From Pollutimonas nitritireducens (lineage in GTDB: Bacteria; Pseudomonadota; Gammaproteobacteria; Burkholderiales; Burkholderiaceae_B), in NCBI RefSeq assembly GCF_002849615.1, contig NZ_PDNV01000013.1, forward strand, positions 87,128 to 151,127: DNA of 64,000 nucleotides. Direction: 5' to 3'. The position numbers and the translations under genes were made by a program. Shown here piece after piece: positions 36,072 to 46,276 of the stretch (positions are counted from its first letter, which is position 1; each line of letters starts with the position of its first letter). The notes under the pieces were generated by a model, which did no database searches, was not told the origin of the DNA, and worked only from the letters and a program-made list of their open reading frames with translations.

Positions 36072-38363
36072 CTAGAATGTCCAGCGAACCGTTGCCCTGG
36101 CGCCGTGATCCTGCCGGCCAGCCGAATAACGGCCCGCATAACCGACGCCCAGGCTTACCGCCTTGGTCAGATCCGCTTGCATGGAAAGCTCCATGGACCA
36201 CGCCCGACGCGTCACCGGCAGCCCTTCCGACGCGAAGACAGTCTGGCGCGCGCTATCCCGAAAATACTGATGACTGAAAGCCCGAAGGTCGCCGCCGGCA
36301 TGATGCCACGCCAGTTGGCCTTGCCATTGCGCCGAACCTGCAGGCGTGTCCCACACATGGGCCGCCTGCAAACCCAGCGTAGAGAACAGCAGCGATTGTC
36401 GGGCCGGCAATACGTGGGTCGCCGCCGCCCCGCCTGATTCCACAAAACCGTCGGTTCGACCTTGTACCCACGCCATCCGCACAAAGGGACTTATCGTTGA
36501 TGCCGGCGTACCCAGCGCCTTGGCAAGCCATCGCATGGGTGCGACGATCTCGCCAAAAAGCTGCATCGTCCGCCCGCGATAGTTGCCCGAGAGCGCATCG
36601 TGCAGCCCGGCCACGGCGACTTTCCTGTGGCTGTGTATCTTGTGCCAAGTGCGCGCCAGCCCCAGCGTCACATCTGTATTCCAGATCCGGGTGGCCAGCG
36701 CCAGACCAGCGTGCATGCTCTGGACCTTGGCATCGGCTACCGCAAGGCGACGCCGGCTTAGGCTTTGCTGCACGCCAAGGAAACCGCCCAGCCTCACTGC
36801 AGAACTGATAGGCCGCTCCATGCCCATGACCAATCCGCCGATATCGCGTTCGTCGGCCGGCGTACCGCCTGTGGATGCGCGGTTGGCCGACGAATAGAAC
36901 GCATGCGACCAGGATGGCGATGTACCCGCGTTGCGCAGCACCGCCTCACGCACGAAGCGGCTGTCTTCCAGCAAGCCTGAACGCACAGAAGCCGTCCAAT
37001 TTCCCGACAACTGATTGAAAGCAACGCTGGCCTGCGGCTTGTCCATCACCACAATGCGATCATGCAACTGCTGGTTGTCTTTTTGCGGGGCCGGGGACAC
37101 ATTCTCATCGACCACATCCGCGACGTCATCCTCGGTCGGGGTTTCGCCGCCTTCACCCAGCGGCGTGCCGTTACGATCCAGGCGAAGCCGCACCGTGGTG
37201 TCGTCGTAACTGAGCGTTGGCGTCAAGAAAGCCAGGTTCGTTGCCACCGACGCAAAACGCGTCCCCTGGAAACCGTCGGTCGCCTGCAGTATTGAATAAC
37301 TTGTACTGGGCTGCCAGTCACCGTCGCCGGCGCGCGTCATCACATGACCGTCCAGCAAGGCCGTACCGGCCACCAACACCGAATCGGCCGGGCCCGCCGC
37401 CGTCGCATCCACTTCAAAAATGGCGCCGGGCTGAAACTCCAATTTTTCCGTCACGGTAAAAGCCGCCGTGTGACCCGTGCCGCTGCCGGGCGACAACACG
37501 CCTGCTGCATGGATGATCGCCTGGCGAACCGTGCCGCTGCCCTCCAGACGCGCATTGCTGTTGACCCGCACCGTGCCAGCCAGATGCCAATCCACGTCCA
37601 GCGCGCCCTCGTTGACCGTAACGAAAGACGGGAAGCTTGCAATGCCGGTATAACGCAGCGTGCCAGGGCCAAGTTTCACGACAGGTATTGATCCCACCAT
37701 ATTGCCGGCCTGCACCGCCACACCCGAATCCACGCGCCATTGCACACTATCGGCCAGCGCCCATGACGCCGGGTCCGTAGACCCGTCGGGCGCCGCCGTA
37801 TTGTCGCCGCGCAGATGCAATTGATTGAAAACCGTGGCGCCGGGTGCATAGCTGAGGACGCTGCCCTGGTACGCCAGCAAGGCGTTGGTGCGTTTGCCCA
37901 AGGCATCGCTGCCCGCAATATGCAGCGTACCATCGCGCAACTGGGTGTTGCCATGGAAAGTATTGAGCCCGGACAAGGCCAACCGCCCCGGCCCCAGCTT
38001 TTCCAGGCCCGCGGTCGAGCCATTGACGCTGGACACCACCCCGCTTAAATGCAAGCCCGTATCGCCCTTTACATGTATGGCGGCCACCGCGTCATCGATC
38101 CGTACCCCGCGCGCGGATTCAAAGCTGCCACCGATATACAAGGTGCTGTCGGACAAAAGAAAAGGCGCATCGGGGGGACCCCACTGCGCCTCGTCGTGTA
38201 TCCATTCCTGCCCTGGCGATGGGGGTGACCACAAGACCCCGGACAGGAAGGCGAGCGCCGTCATCTTCTTCATGCCACCCACCAGGGTGGCGCCTACGAT
38301 CATCCTTCCATGCTTGGTACTACTGACATCCAACAGCAACAGCGGAACATTCTGAAACTTCAT
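36072..38363 (-). CDS. Type Va autotransporter with short passenger
   Basis: Self-secreted surface protein. The 763-residue product has an N-terminal hydrophobic export region (a signal peptide probably begins at MKKMTALAFLSGVLW, residue 31), a passenger of about 430 residues with a PATR-type repeat (GLEKLGPGRLALSGLNTF) and further beta-helix-like sequence, an acidic linker, and a C-terminal beta-barrel of about 270 residues ending in VRWTF, the terminal aromatic used for outer-membrane insertion. No RGD, protease triad or lipase motif was seen in the passenger, so its activity is unknown. Confidence 0.88.
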   Translation of the reverse strand: MKFQNVPLLLLDVSSTKHGRMIVGATLVGGMKKMTALAFLSGVLWSPPSPGQEWIHDEAQWGPPDAPFLLSDSTLYIGGSFESARGVRIDDAVAAIHVKGDTGLHLSGVVSSVNGSTAGLEKLGPGRLALSGLNTFHGNTQLRDGTLHIAGSDALGKRTNALLAYQGSVLSYAPGATVFNQLHLRGDNTAAPDGSTDPASWALADSVQWRVDSGVAVQAGNMVGSIPVVKLGPGTLRYTGIASFPSFVTVNEGALDVDWHLAGTVRVNSNARLEGSGTVRQAIIHAAGVLSPGSGTGHTAAFTVTEKLEFQPGAIFEVDATAAGPADSVLVAGTALLDGHVMTRAGDGDWQPSTSYSILQATDGFQGTRFASVATNLAFLTPTLSYDDTTVRLRLDRNGTPLGEGGETPTEDDVADVVDENVSPAPQKDNQQLHDRIVVMDKPQASVAFNQLSGNWTASVRSGLLEDSRFVREAVLRNAGTSPSWSHAFYSSANRASTGGTPADERDIGGLVMGMERPISSAVRLGGFLGVQQSLSRRRLAVADAKVQSMHAGLALATRIWNTDVTLGLARTWHKIHSHRKVAVAGLHDALSGNYRGRTMQLFGEIVAPMRWLAKALGTPASTISPFVRMAWVQGRTDGFVESGGAAATHVLPARQSLLFSTLGLQAAHVWDTPAGSAQWQGQLAWHHAGGDLRAFSHQYFRDSARQTVFASEGLPVTRRAWSMELSMQADLTKAVSLGVGYAGRYSAGRQDHGARATVRWTF

Positions 38364-38478
38364 AGCGTTCTCCGGTTGATGAATATGTCACGGACGTGAC
38401 AAGCCGGATTATGTAACTAAAAGATTCATCCAGTCGTGGATAACCATTTACCCGTTAAGGTTTCGCGATTCACGTACG

Positions 38479-39417
38479 CTACCCCCAATACTTCCGATGC
38501 ATGCTGAAACCACGTCGCAAGCGCAGCGGCAGCCGCGTATAGCTTTTCCCCAGCTTATAGCCAAGTATCTTCAGGAAATTATGCACGCAAGCCCTCGGCA
38601 GCCAAGCCGGGGCACGGCTCACCAGATAACGAAACTCCGACATCAGAAAGCGCTTTCCTTCGCCACCCGCTCCGCCAAATTCTCGTCCAATCCAAGCTTC
38701 ATCATGGTGAAAAACGCCAATATCGAAGTAGCGTCGAAATTCTTCCAAGGGCGTGTAGTTATGCGAGTGCAATACTGTCGCATCCGCCACATAGGCAACC
38801 TTATGACCGGCCATCACCGCCTTTGCAGCGAAATACATGTCTTCGCTGAGTATGCTCTTCTCGGGAAAGCCCCCCAGGTCCTTGAAGACCGACATACGGT
38901 AGGCCGCAAACGAATTGGACGCGAAAACTGCCTTCAGCCCCATGGACCGGCCGTCATCCTTGCCGACGATGTAGCCGCGTTCGCGGTAATTGAAAGACCG
39001 CGCGTGCGCGGCAATAGGATTGGCGTCTGCATGAGGAAGCTGACGGCCATACGCCACCGCCACGGCCGGATCGCTGAACGCGCATAGCAATTCCCGCAAC
39101 GATGCGTCGGAAGCCAGAATCGCGTCTTGCGTCAAGAAAACGACAACGTCGGGTTCGCCACCCAGGCCGGCGCAGGCCGTATTGCGTGTGCCGGCATGAT
39201 TGAAGTCTCGCGGGTCTATGCGCTGCAGCGCGAAACCGCCAGCTTGCGCCACGGCCGCCGTGTCATCGGTAGACGAAGAATCCACCACCAGAATGCCCGC
39301 CACCTGCGGGGTTCGAGCACAGGCGGCCTGCAAGGCATGTGCGCACGCTTTCCAGACCGTGCCTCCGTTGTAGGTGGGAATAATGACGTGCGCGCGCAAC
39401 GGCGTACATTCACTCAT
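38479..39417 (-). CDS. Family 2 glycosyltransferase (rhamnosyltransferase-like)
   Basis: Predicted cytoplasmic GT-A enzyme of 312 residues acting on the surface polysaccharide. VIIPTYNGGTVW is the nucleotide-binding start, LVVDSSSTDDTAA follows, and VVFLTQDAIL holds the metal-binding position (QDA in place of DxD). The pattern RDFNHAGTRNTA and the C-terminal LSEDMYFAAKAVMAGHKVAYVADATV are typical of rhamnosyltransferases. It is the first gene of the polysaccharide locus, on the minus strand, 24 bp past the initiating phosphotransferase. Donor is inferred; dTDP-L-rhamnose is likely. Confidence 0.88.
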   Translation of the reverse strand: MSECTPLRAHVIIPTYNGGTVWKACAHALQAACARTPQVAGILVVDSSSTDDTAAVAQAGGFALQRIDPRDFNHAGTRNTACAGLGGEPDVVVFLTQDAILASDASLRELLCAFSDPAVAVAYGRQLPHADANPIAAHARSFNYRERGYIVGKDDGRSMGLKAVFASNSFAAYRMSVFKDLGGFPEKSILSEDMYFAAKAVMAGHKVAYVADATVLHSHNYTPLEEFRRYFDIGVFHHDEAWIGREFGGAGGEGKRFLMSEFRYLVSRAPAWLPRACVHNFLKILGYKLGKSYTRLPLRLRRGFSMHRKYWG

Positions 39418-39441
39418 GCGCAGGGTCCAGACATAAACCGA

Positions 39442-40824
39442 TCACGGCTGCCCATTGAAAAAACCTTTATATATCGTCTGGGAAATGATCTTCAAGTCCA
39501 ACCCCAAGGACCAGTTGTTGATATACCAAAGATCGTATTCAACACGCTTTTCCATTTTCTCCAGCGTATCGGTTTCGCCACGAAAGCCATTGACCTGCGC
39601 CCATCCCGTAATGCCAGGCTTCACCTTGTGGCGCTGCATATAGGATTCGACCTGGTCTTTATAGTGTTCGTTATGCGACAAGGCATGAGGCCTTGGCCCC
39701 ACAATTGACATACGTCCTTGCAACACATTGTAAAACTGAGGGAGCTCATCCAAGCTGGTACGGCGCAGAAATGCGCCCAGTTTCGTAATGCGCGGGTCGC
39801 CGTAATGCGCCTGGGTAATCAGATTCGTGCCCTCCTCGTGCACCTCCATGGACCTGAACTTGTATACCTTGAAGCGACGGCCATTGATGCCAGTGCGATA
39901 CTGCTTGAAGATGACAGGACCGGTCGACGTACACTTGATGGCGATGGCGATCACCACGCAAACCGGTACGACCCCTATGGATATGATGGATCCCAATATC
40001 AAGTCTTCAAGCCGCTTGATCAGTCTGGCCGGACCCTCCATAGGGCTCCGGCTGATGTCCAGCGCATACAGGCCCGCTATCTCGCTGACACGGTGATTCA
40101 ACAGTGGCAAGTCACCCAGATCGGGAAGGTAGCGAATATCGACCGTCTGGTGGCGCAAGGCATACAGAATCGTCTTGATGGACTCCCCCTCGTGCAAGGG
40201 CAGGCAAAGCCACACTTCGTGGACGCCTGTTTCAACGACCTCGCCAACCAGGCGGTCCATCCAGGCCTGGCTGTTTTCCAGCGGCAAGGTTTTGGCGACC
40301 TGGTAACCATATTCGGAAAGCTCACCCCGTTTGGCCCTGAGGTTACCCGCCGAGTTGCCCGCCTCTACAATCAATGCCCGCTTGAGGTTGCGCCCCCTCG
40401 TCCGCACGCGGCGCAACAGCAGAAAGATAAGAAAGCGGAACATCGTGATCAGCAAGACGGCAGCGGCCAAGGTGCTGACCAGCCAGATGCGCGAATAGGT
40501 TTCCGAAACCTTAAGGAACACCGCCAAGCTGGTGACCATGGCCAGCGCCAACAGCCACGCCGTGTAGACCCGGCCAAGCTGCCAGAAAAAATGTCTGCCG
40601 CGCCAGGATGAATAGTTACCGAGAAGTATCTGGCAAAGCACCACCGTCAAGGCAATGATGAAAGTCGCCGCCAGGTAGTGCTCCAGCATGTACCAGTCGC
40701 CGAAACGCAGGTGGTGGGCAATGTAGCTGCCGGCAACGATCAATATGAATTCCATCACCGCGGCCAGGAACGCAAGGGGGTAGCGTTCGGCTAGGAGAGG
40801 GATGGAATGTGAAGTGGGCTTCAT
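39442..40824 (-). CDS. Undecaprenyl-phosphate glucose/galactose phosphotransferase (WcaJ/WbaP family)
   Basis: Polyprenyl-phosphate hexose-1-phosphate transferase that starts polysaccharide assembly on the inner membrane. The 460-residue product has four or five N-terminal transmembrane helices, a CoA-binding-like middle domain and the C-terminal catalytic domain with FKQYRTGINGRRFKVYKFRSM, the conserved PRITKLGAFLRRTSLDELPQ region and GPRPHA. ATG 40824 is chosen; the open frame extends to 40887 without homology. Sugar specificity (glucose or galactose) cannot be read from sequence. Confidence 0.92.
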   Translation of the reverse strand: MKPTSHSIPLLAERYPLAFLAAVMEFILIVAGSYIAHHLRFGDWYMLEHYLAATFIIALTVVLCQILLGNYSSWRGRHFFWQLGRVYTAWLLALAMVTSLAVFLKVSETYSRIWLVSTLAAAVLLITMFRFLIFLLLRRVRTRGRNLKRALIVEAGNSAGNLRAKRGELSEYGYQVAKTLPLENSQAWMDRLVGEVVETGVHEVWLCLPLHEGESIKTILYALRHQTVDIRYLPDLGDLPLLNHRVSEIAGLYALDISRSPMEGPARLIKRLEDLILGSIISIGVVPVCVVIAIAIKCTSTGPVIFKQYRTGINGRRFKVYKFRSMEVHEEGTNLITQAHYGDPRITKLGAFLRRTSLDELPQFYNVLQGRMSIVGPRPHALSHNEHYKDQVESYMQRHKVKPGITGWAQVNGFRGETDTLEKMEKRVEYDLWYINNWSLGLDLKIISQTIYKGFFNGQP

Positions 40825-40918
40825 GAAGCGGCTAAGGTGACCAAAGTGAAAATCAGATGTGATAGCCAGAGATTGTAGTCCGCCCACGCATTACAGGCAC
40901 TAATCTGCTACGTATCGG

Positions 40919-41758
40919 TCACCGAATAGCCAACATGATCTTCCTGAGAAAAAAAGAAATGATATTCAGATCCGGCAGAAAATGCTTAGCCATCATGTAA
41001 TTGGCCCAAAATTCTTGTCGGTAACGGCGGAATCCCAATATCTTTCGGAAGATTACACCCACACCCCACTGCCTTGCGCCCACAACATTGCCCGAATGTT
41101 GCCGGTACAGGATAGTCGCGGAATGCAGTGGTATCAGCTTTCCCTTGCCCTGCAAAATTTTTAGACCACACCACCAATCGTGCATGACGGCGACCTCCGG
41201 GACAGGAAGGCAGACAGAAAGCGCCGATTTGTTCATAAGCAGCGTGCAGCCCGTTATACAGTTGCGAACGGCCAGATTCTCGATAGAAGCGACCAAACGC
41301 TGGGGCCGAAGGTTCTGAAACGCCCAGAACGACGGCGCGACGACCTCAAGCTCTTCGTCCACCACCACAAGGTCGGTAAAAACGGCCACGGGCATGTGCT
41401 TACCCAACCGTTTTTCTTCCGCCATCAAGAGGTCCATGGAGTGTTGAACTTTATTCGGCAACCATATATCGTCCTGATCGGCCAGCATAACGTAGCCGGC
41501 GGTGGCATGCCCCATCAAGTGAGCAAAATTGTGCTTTGCGCTACCATGCGCTATGCCATCATCCATTAGGGTGATTTGCTTGGGAAAGCGCAAAGCATAA
41601 TCACGGACCAGCTGTACCGTGCCATCGCTGGAACCGTCATCGTGGATGACAAGGCGCCAATTCCTATAGCTTTGAGCCAATATCGACTCGATTTGGGCCG
41701 CTAAAAAGGGCGCGCCGTTGTATGTTGCCATTAAAATTTCGACCAGCGGCGCTTGCAT
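40919..41758 (-). CDS. Family 2 glycosyltransferase (WbbL/CpsIVG-like)
   Basis: GT-A glycosyltransferase of 279 residues from ATG 41758, which has GGGAG just ahead; the frame can also begin at TTG 41809. Motifs are VEILMATYNGAPFLAAQIES, VIHDDGSSDGTVQL and VMLADQDDIW, the DQDD segment being the metal and donor site of this group. The C-terminal part contains FWAFQNLRPQR and MHDWWCGL, seen in rhamnosyl- and glucosyltransferases. It is minus strand and divergent from rfbB. Confidence 0.87.
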   Translation of the reverse strand: MQAPLVEILMATYNGAPFLAAQIESILAQSYRNWRLVIHDDGSSDGTVQLVRDYALRFPKQITLMDDGIAHGSAKHNFAHLMGHATAGYVMLADQDDIWLPNKVQHSMDLLMAEEKRLGKHMPVAVFTDLVVVDEELEVVAPSFWAFQNLRPQRLVASIENLAVRNCITGCTLLMNKSALSVCLPVPEVAVMHDWWCGLKILQGKGKLIPLHSATILYRQHSGNVVGARQWGVGVIFRKILGFRRYRQEFWANYMMAKHFLPDLNIISFFLRKIMLAIR

Positions 41759-42049
41759 CCTGCTCCCGTACTTCTGACTTGTAGCGTTTTGTATGCAAAG
41801 CAGGTTCAACTTTCTAGTGTAAACCCTAATATAATACCCGTCGCATTAGCACAATTCAGCGAAATGTTACAATCTCGCGCCTTCATTATGCGTTCAACAG
41901 GTATCTTATAAGCCGTTGCATTTTATACCTGTTCATTCTGCTCGTTGCCCTGCAGACGGTATCGTTTTTACGACAGTAGCTGACAGGACAATGAATATCA
42001 CTTTTATCCGCGGAAAATCTCCGGCAGGACGTACAGGAAATCTGAGAAC

Positions 42050-43111
42050 ATGAGTATTTTAGTTACCGGCGGCGCCGGGTTTATCGGCTCGAATTTTGTG
42101 CTTGACTGGCTAAGCGTTAGTGACGAATCAGTCATCAATCTTGATAAGCTAACTTACGCAGGTAACCTTGAGAACCTTGCCACTTTGGAAGGCAAGCAAC
42201 AACATACATTTGTTCGCGGCGACATTGGCGATGCGGATCTGATTACACAGCTGTTGACGGAACACAAGCCGCGCGCTGTGATTAATTTCGCTGCAGAAAG
42301 CCATGTGGACCGGTCCATACACGGTCCGGAAGATTTCATCCAGACCAATATCGTCGGCACCTTCCATTTGCTGGAGTCGGTGCGCGCCTATTGGAACGAA
42401 CTGAAAGGCGAAGCAAAGAACCTATTTCGCTTTTTGCATGTTTCCACTGATGAGGTCTATGGTTCGCTAAGCAAGACAGACCCTGCGTTCAGCGAAACCA
42501 ATCGCTACGAGCCCAACAGCCCCTATTCTGCAAGTAAAGCCGCCTCAGATCATTTGGTACGCGCCTATCACCATACCTACGGCTTGCCGGTTTTGACCAC
42601 CAATTGCTCCAATAACTACGGGCCCTACCATTTCCCAGAAAAACTGATTCCGCTTTGCATATTGAATGCCCTCGCCGGCAAGCCTCTTCCCATCTACGGC
42701 GATGGACAGCAGGTTCGTGATTGGCTATATGTCAAAGACCATTGCAGCGCCATTCGGCGCGTTCTGGAGGCCGGCAGACTGGGCGAGGTTTACAACGTAG
42801 GGGGCTGGAATGAAAAGGCCAATCTGGATGTAGTAAATACACTGTGCACCATCCTGGATGAACTGCAGCCGCGCGCTGACGGCAAGCCATACAGCACCCA
42901 GATTACTTTCATTAAAGACCGTGCAGGCCACGATAGGCGCTATGCTATAGACGCATCGAAGCTGGAGAAAGATCTGGGTTGGAAGCCGGCAGAAACATTT
43001 GAGACTGGGATCCGCAAGACCGTGCAATGGTATCTCGACAACCAGCCATGGGTTGCCAATGTAAGCAGCGGTGCTTATCAAGACTGGGTGAACAAACAAT
43101 ACACCATATGA
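42050..43111 (+). CDS. rfbB: dTDP-glucose 4,6-dehydratase
   Basis: Converts dTDP-glucose to dTDP-4-keto-6-deoxyglucose, the second step of dTDP-L-rhamnose synthesis. The 353-residue product starts with [18 protein letters not shown]; the active-site STDEVYG and [11 protein letters not shown] (Tyr/Lys) motifs are present. It opens a plus-strand operon after a 240-bp divergent region. The rfbD ATG overlaps its stop codon (ATGA-type). Confidence 0.97.
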   Translation: MSILVTGGAGFIGSNFVLDWLSVSDESVINLDKLTYAGNLENLATLEGKQQHTFVRGDIGDADLITQLLTEHKPRAVINFAAESHVDRSIHGPEDFIQTNIVGTFHLLESVRAYWNELKGEAKNLFRFLHVSTDEVYGSLSKTDPAFSETNRYEPNSPYSASKAASDHLVRAYHHTYGLPVLTTNCSNNYGPYHFPEKLIPLCILNALAGKPLPIYGDGQQVRDWLYVKDHCSAIRRVLEAGRLGEVYNVGGWNEKANLDVVNTLCTILDELQPRADGKPYSTQITFIKDRAGHDRRYAIDASKLEKDLGWKPAETFETGIRKTVQWYLDNQPWVANVSSGAYQDWVNKQYTI

Positions 43112-43998
43112 AAATACTGCTATTAGGCAAAAATGGCCAAGTGGGCCACGAGCTTCAACGCGCCCTACTGCCGTTGGGTGAAGTTGTGGCTCTAGGCCGC
43201 AAAGAAGCTAACTTAGAAAGCCCTGCCAGCATCAAACGGGTGCTGGACGGGTACGCGCCGAGTATTATTGTGAACGCGGCGGCCTATACCGCTGTAGACA
43301 AGGCGGAAAACGACGAAGCTACAGCATTGACCGTAAACGCCGAATCAGTAAAGGCAATGGCGCAGCATGCCAACAAGACCAACGCCCTATTAGTGCACTA
43401 TTCGACCGACTATGTATACGATGGCGAAAAGGCGGGCACTTATACAGAAGCCGACACGACAAATCCACAAAGTGCCTACGGGCGTACCAAATTGGCGGGC
43501 GAACAGGCAATATTGACCAGCGGCTGCCAGGCGTTGATTTTTCGCACTAGCTGGGTTTTTTCGGCCCATGGCGGCAATTTCGTCAAAACCATCATACGCT
43601 TGGCCTCAGAGCGCGACAGCCTTGGAATTGTCGCCGATCAAGTAGGAGCGCCAACATCCGCAGAGCTAATCGCCGACGTTACTGCTCTTGCTATTGCCGC
43701 GCATAAGAAAAACGCCATTGCCAATGGCATCTACCACTTGACCGGTACGGGCCATGTCAGTTGGCATGGTTTTGCCATGCACATCGTTGCACGACTAAAA
43801 GAAAACGGTGCAGCGCTGAAACTAGGCACTGAGCGGATCCGTCCTATCGGAACAGAAGAATATCCACTACCAGCCAAACGGCCGAAAAACTCTCGTCTGG
43901 ACACCGGCAAACTCAGTAAAGCACTGGGACTGGAAATTCCCCACTGGTCGATCTATGCTGATCGCACCATAGCTCAGCTTACAAAAACGGAAATTTAA
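43108..43998 (+). CDS. rfbD: dTDP-4-dehydrorhamnose reductase
   Basis: Last enzyme of dTDP-L-rhamnose synthesis, reducing the 4-keto group. The 296-residue product begins [17 protein letters not shown] and has [11 protein letters not shown] and [11 protein letters not shown], with the catalytic Tyr/Lys. It overlaps rfbB by 4 bp; the frame is open to 43027 inside rfbB but only the ATG at 43108 fits the family start. Note the order here is B-D-A-C. Confidence 0.96.
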   Translation: MKILLLGKNGQVGHELQRALLPLGEVVALGRKEANLESPASIKRVLDGYAPSIIVNAAAYTAVDKAENDEATALTVNAESVKAMAQHANKTNALLVHYSTDYVYDGEKAGTYTEADTTNPQSAYGRTKLAGEQAILTSGCQALIFRTSWVFSAHGGNFVKTIIRLASERDSLGIVADQVGAPTSAELIADVTALAIAAHKKNAIANGIYHLTGTGHVSWHGFAMHIVARLKENGAALKLGTERIRPIGTEEYPLPAKRPKNSRLDTGKLSKALGLEIPHWSIYADRTIAQLTKTEI

Positions 43999-44880
43999 AT
44001 GAAGCGCAAAGGCATTATCTTGGCAGGAGGCTCCGGCACGCGTCTACATCCCGCGACACTAGCTATTAGCAAACAGCTGTTGCCGGTATATGATAAGCCC
44101 ATGGTGTACTACCCACTAAGCACCCTCATGCTTGCCGGCATACGCGATATTCTTATTATCTCTACACCACAAGACACTCCCCGCTTCGAGCAACTATTGG
44201 GTGACGGAAGCCAATGGGGCTTGAACTTACAGTATGCCGTCCAGGCCAGTCCCGATGGTCTGGCCCAAGCTTTCATTATCGGCGAAAATTTTATTGGCAA
44301 CGACCTTTCAGCCCTGGTTCTTGGCGATAACATCTTTTACGGCCACGATTTTCAAAAACCATTGACCAGCGCAATGCAACGCAGTAAAGGCGCCAGCGTC
44401 TTTGCCTACCATGTGCACGATCCTGAACGCTACGGCGTCGCTGAATTCAATGTCGATGGAAAAGTCCTAACGCTAGAAGAAAAGCCGACCAAACCCAAAT
44501 CCAACTATGCGGTCACGGGCTTGTACTTTTACGATCGCCAGGTAGTGAATATGGCCAAAGATCTAAAGCCATCAGCACGCGGAGAACTGGAGGTCACCGA
44601 CTTGAACCGCTTATATCTGGAACAAGGCGAACTGAATGTCGAAATTATGGGCCGCGGATATGCGTGGCTGGATACAGGCACACATGAATCGTTGCTGGAT
44701 GCCAGCCAATTCATTGCTACGCTGGAAAACCGTCAAGGGCTGAAGGTCTCCTGTCCAGAAGAAATCGCCTATCGGCAACAATGGATAGACGCCGCACAAT
44801 TAGAAAAACTGGCAAAGCCATTAACCAAGAATGGTTATGGCCAGTACTTGCTGCAACTACTTAAAGAAACCGTCTACTAA
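43999..44880 (+). CDS. rfbA: Glucose-1-phosphate thymidylyltransferase
   Basis: Makes dTDP-glucose from glucose 1-phosphate and dTTP. The 293-residue product has [17 protein letters not shown] and the catalytic [15 protein letters not shown], with the later GDNIFYG and [20 protein letters not shown]. It abuts rfbD with no gap and shares one base with rfbC (TAATG). Confidence 0.97.
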   Translation: MKRKGIILAGGSGTRLHPATLAISKQLLPVYDKPMVYYPLSTLMLAGIRDILIISTPQDTPRFEQLLGDGSQWGLNLQYAVQASPDGLAQAFIIGENFIGNDLSALVLGDNIFYGHDFQKPLTSAMQRSKGASVFAYHVHDPERYGVAEFNVDGKVLTLEEKPTKPKSNYAVTGLYFYDRQVVNMAKDLKPSARGELEVTDLNRLYLEQGELNVEIMGRGYAWLDTGTHESLLDASQFIATLENRQGLKVSCPEEIAYRQQWIDAAQLEKLAKPLTKNGYGQYLLQLLKETVY

Positions 44881-45425
44881 TGAAAGTTACGCCGCTTGCA
44901 ATTCCCGACGTTATCTTGCTTGAACCCAACGTGTTCGGCGATGACCGAGGATTCTTCTTTGAAAGCTTCAATCAGGCGCAGTTTGAAGCGGCCACAGGAA
45001 AAAAACTCAATTTCGTTCAAGACAACCACTCGCGTTCAACTCAAAACGTATTGCGCGGCTTACACTACCAGATCAAGCAGCCTCAAGGCAAATTGGTGCG
45101 TGTGGTTGCCGGCTCAGTATTTGACGTTGCCGTCGATATTCGTAAAAACTCACCCACTTTCGGCCAATGGGTCGGCGAAGTCCTAAGCTCAGAAAACAAA
45201 AAACAGCTTTGGGTGCCCGAAGGCTTTGCGCATGGCTTTTTGACGTTAAGCGACAAGGCCGAGTTTCTTTACAAAACAACGGATTACTATGCCCCGAAAT
45301 TCGAACGCTGCATACTTTGGAACGACTCAGAAATTAACGTTCAGTGGCCTCTTGATGGCGAACCGATCCTATCTGAAAAAGACAAACGGGCGCCTTCGCT
45401 TCTGAAATCGGAAGTCTTCGAATGA
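44880..45425 (+). CDS. rfbC: dTDP-4-dehydrorhamnose 3,5-epimerase
   Basis: Epimerises C3 and C5 of the keto-sugar in dTDP-L-rhamnose synthesis. The 181-residue cupin has FFFESFNQAQFE, the catalytic-His region VLRGLHYQIKQPQGKLV and WVPEGFAHGFL. It completes rfbBDAC and overlaps the wzm-like gene as ATGA, so sugar supply and export appear to be on one transcript. Confidence 0.97.
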   Translation: MKVTPLAIPDVILLEPNVFGDDRGFFFESFNQAQFEAATGKKLNFVQDNHSRSTQNVLRGLHYQIKQPQGKLVRVVAGSVFDVAVDIRKNSPTFGQWVGEVLSSENKKQLWVPEGFAHGFLTLSDKAEFLYKTTDYYAPKFERCILWNDSEINVQWPLDGEPILSEKDKRAPSLLKSEVFE

Positions 45426-46276
45426 CATCTGCTCTACAAGGAATGAATCCACATATCGCGCCACCAACCAGCCCTGCTTCTTTGGCTTGCAGCCTGTGGC
45501 GTAATCGCAATCTTATTTTGCAAATGACAAAGCGCGAAGTCGTAGGCCGTTACCGCGGATCGGTTATGGGTTTAGCGTGGTCATTTTTTAACCCCATCTT
45601 CATGTTACTGGTGTACACCTTTGTTTTTGCAGTGGTGTTCAAAGCACGGTGGGGCGCGAGTAACATCGAAGAAAGCCGAACCTTGTTCGCCATAGTCTTA
45701 TTTGTAGGACTAATTGTGCACGGCCTGTTCGCCGAGGTTCTAAATCGGGCGCCGGGCCTTATCATTTCCAACGTAAATTACGTAAAAAAGGTAATTTTCC
45801 CGTTGGAAGTATTGCCTGTAGTGGCAATGGGAGCAGCGCTATTCCATAGCACAATCAGCTTGATTGTATTGCTAGCGGCATTTGCACTATTCAACGGCTA
45901 TATCCACTGGACTGTCATTTTCTTTCCCCTGGTCTTGCTGCCTCTAATCATCATCACTCTCGGACTAGCATGGATCCTTGCTTCCCTGGGCGTTTTCTTA
46001 CGAGATGTAGGTCAAACCATCAGTATCATCACTATGGTTATGCTATTCATGGCGCCAGTTTTCTACCCTATAACGGCGGTACCACGGCAGCTTCGCTCAA
46101 TTATCATGGCTAATCCTCTTACAGTCATTATTGAGCAGGCGCGCGAAGTACTGATATGGGGGCGCCTCCCTAACTGGACACTGCTAAGTCTTTATACCGT
46201 AGTGGCCCTTGCAGTCGCATGGGTAGGCTATGCCTGGTTTCAGAAAACTAGGAAAGGATTTGCCGATGTCATCTAA
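45422..46276 (+). CDS. wzm: Polysaccharide ABC transporter permease (Wzm-like)
   Basis: Inner-membrane permease that exports finished undecaprenyl-linked chains. The 284-residue product has about six hydrophobic helices, and the family hallmark KREVVGRYRGSVMGLAWSFFNP precedes the first. FLRDVGQTISIITMVMLFMAPVFYP lies in the later half (long motif at about residues 190-215). It overlaps rfbC by 4 bp and wzt by 11 bp. With wzt next, chain export is ABC-dependent rather than Wzx/Wzy. Confidence 0.94.
   Translation: MTSALQGMNPHIAPPTSPASLACSLWRNRNLILQMTKREVVGRYRGSVMGLAWSFFNPIFMLLVYTFVFAVVFKARWGASNIEESRTLFAIVLFVGLIVHGLFAEVLNRAPGLIISNVNYVKKVIFPLEVLPVVAMGAALFHSTISLIVLLAAFALFNGYIHWTVIFFPLVLLPLIIITLGLAWILASLGVFLRDVGQTISIITMVMLFMAPVFYPITAVPRQLRSIIMANPLTVIIEQAREVLIWGRLPNWTLLSLYTVVALAVAWVGYAWFQKTRKGFADVI

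Noticed and set aside
41810..42049. Promoters and a JUMPstart/ops element in the divergent region before rfbB
   Set aside because: No GGCGGTAG-type ops core was found. TATAAT-like boxes occur near 41830 but no convincing -35 at proper spacing, so no promoter is reported.
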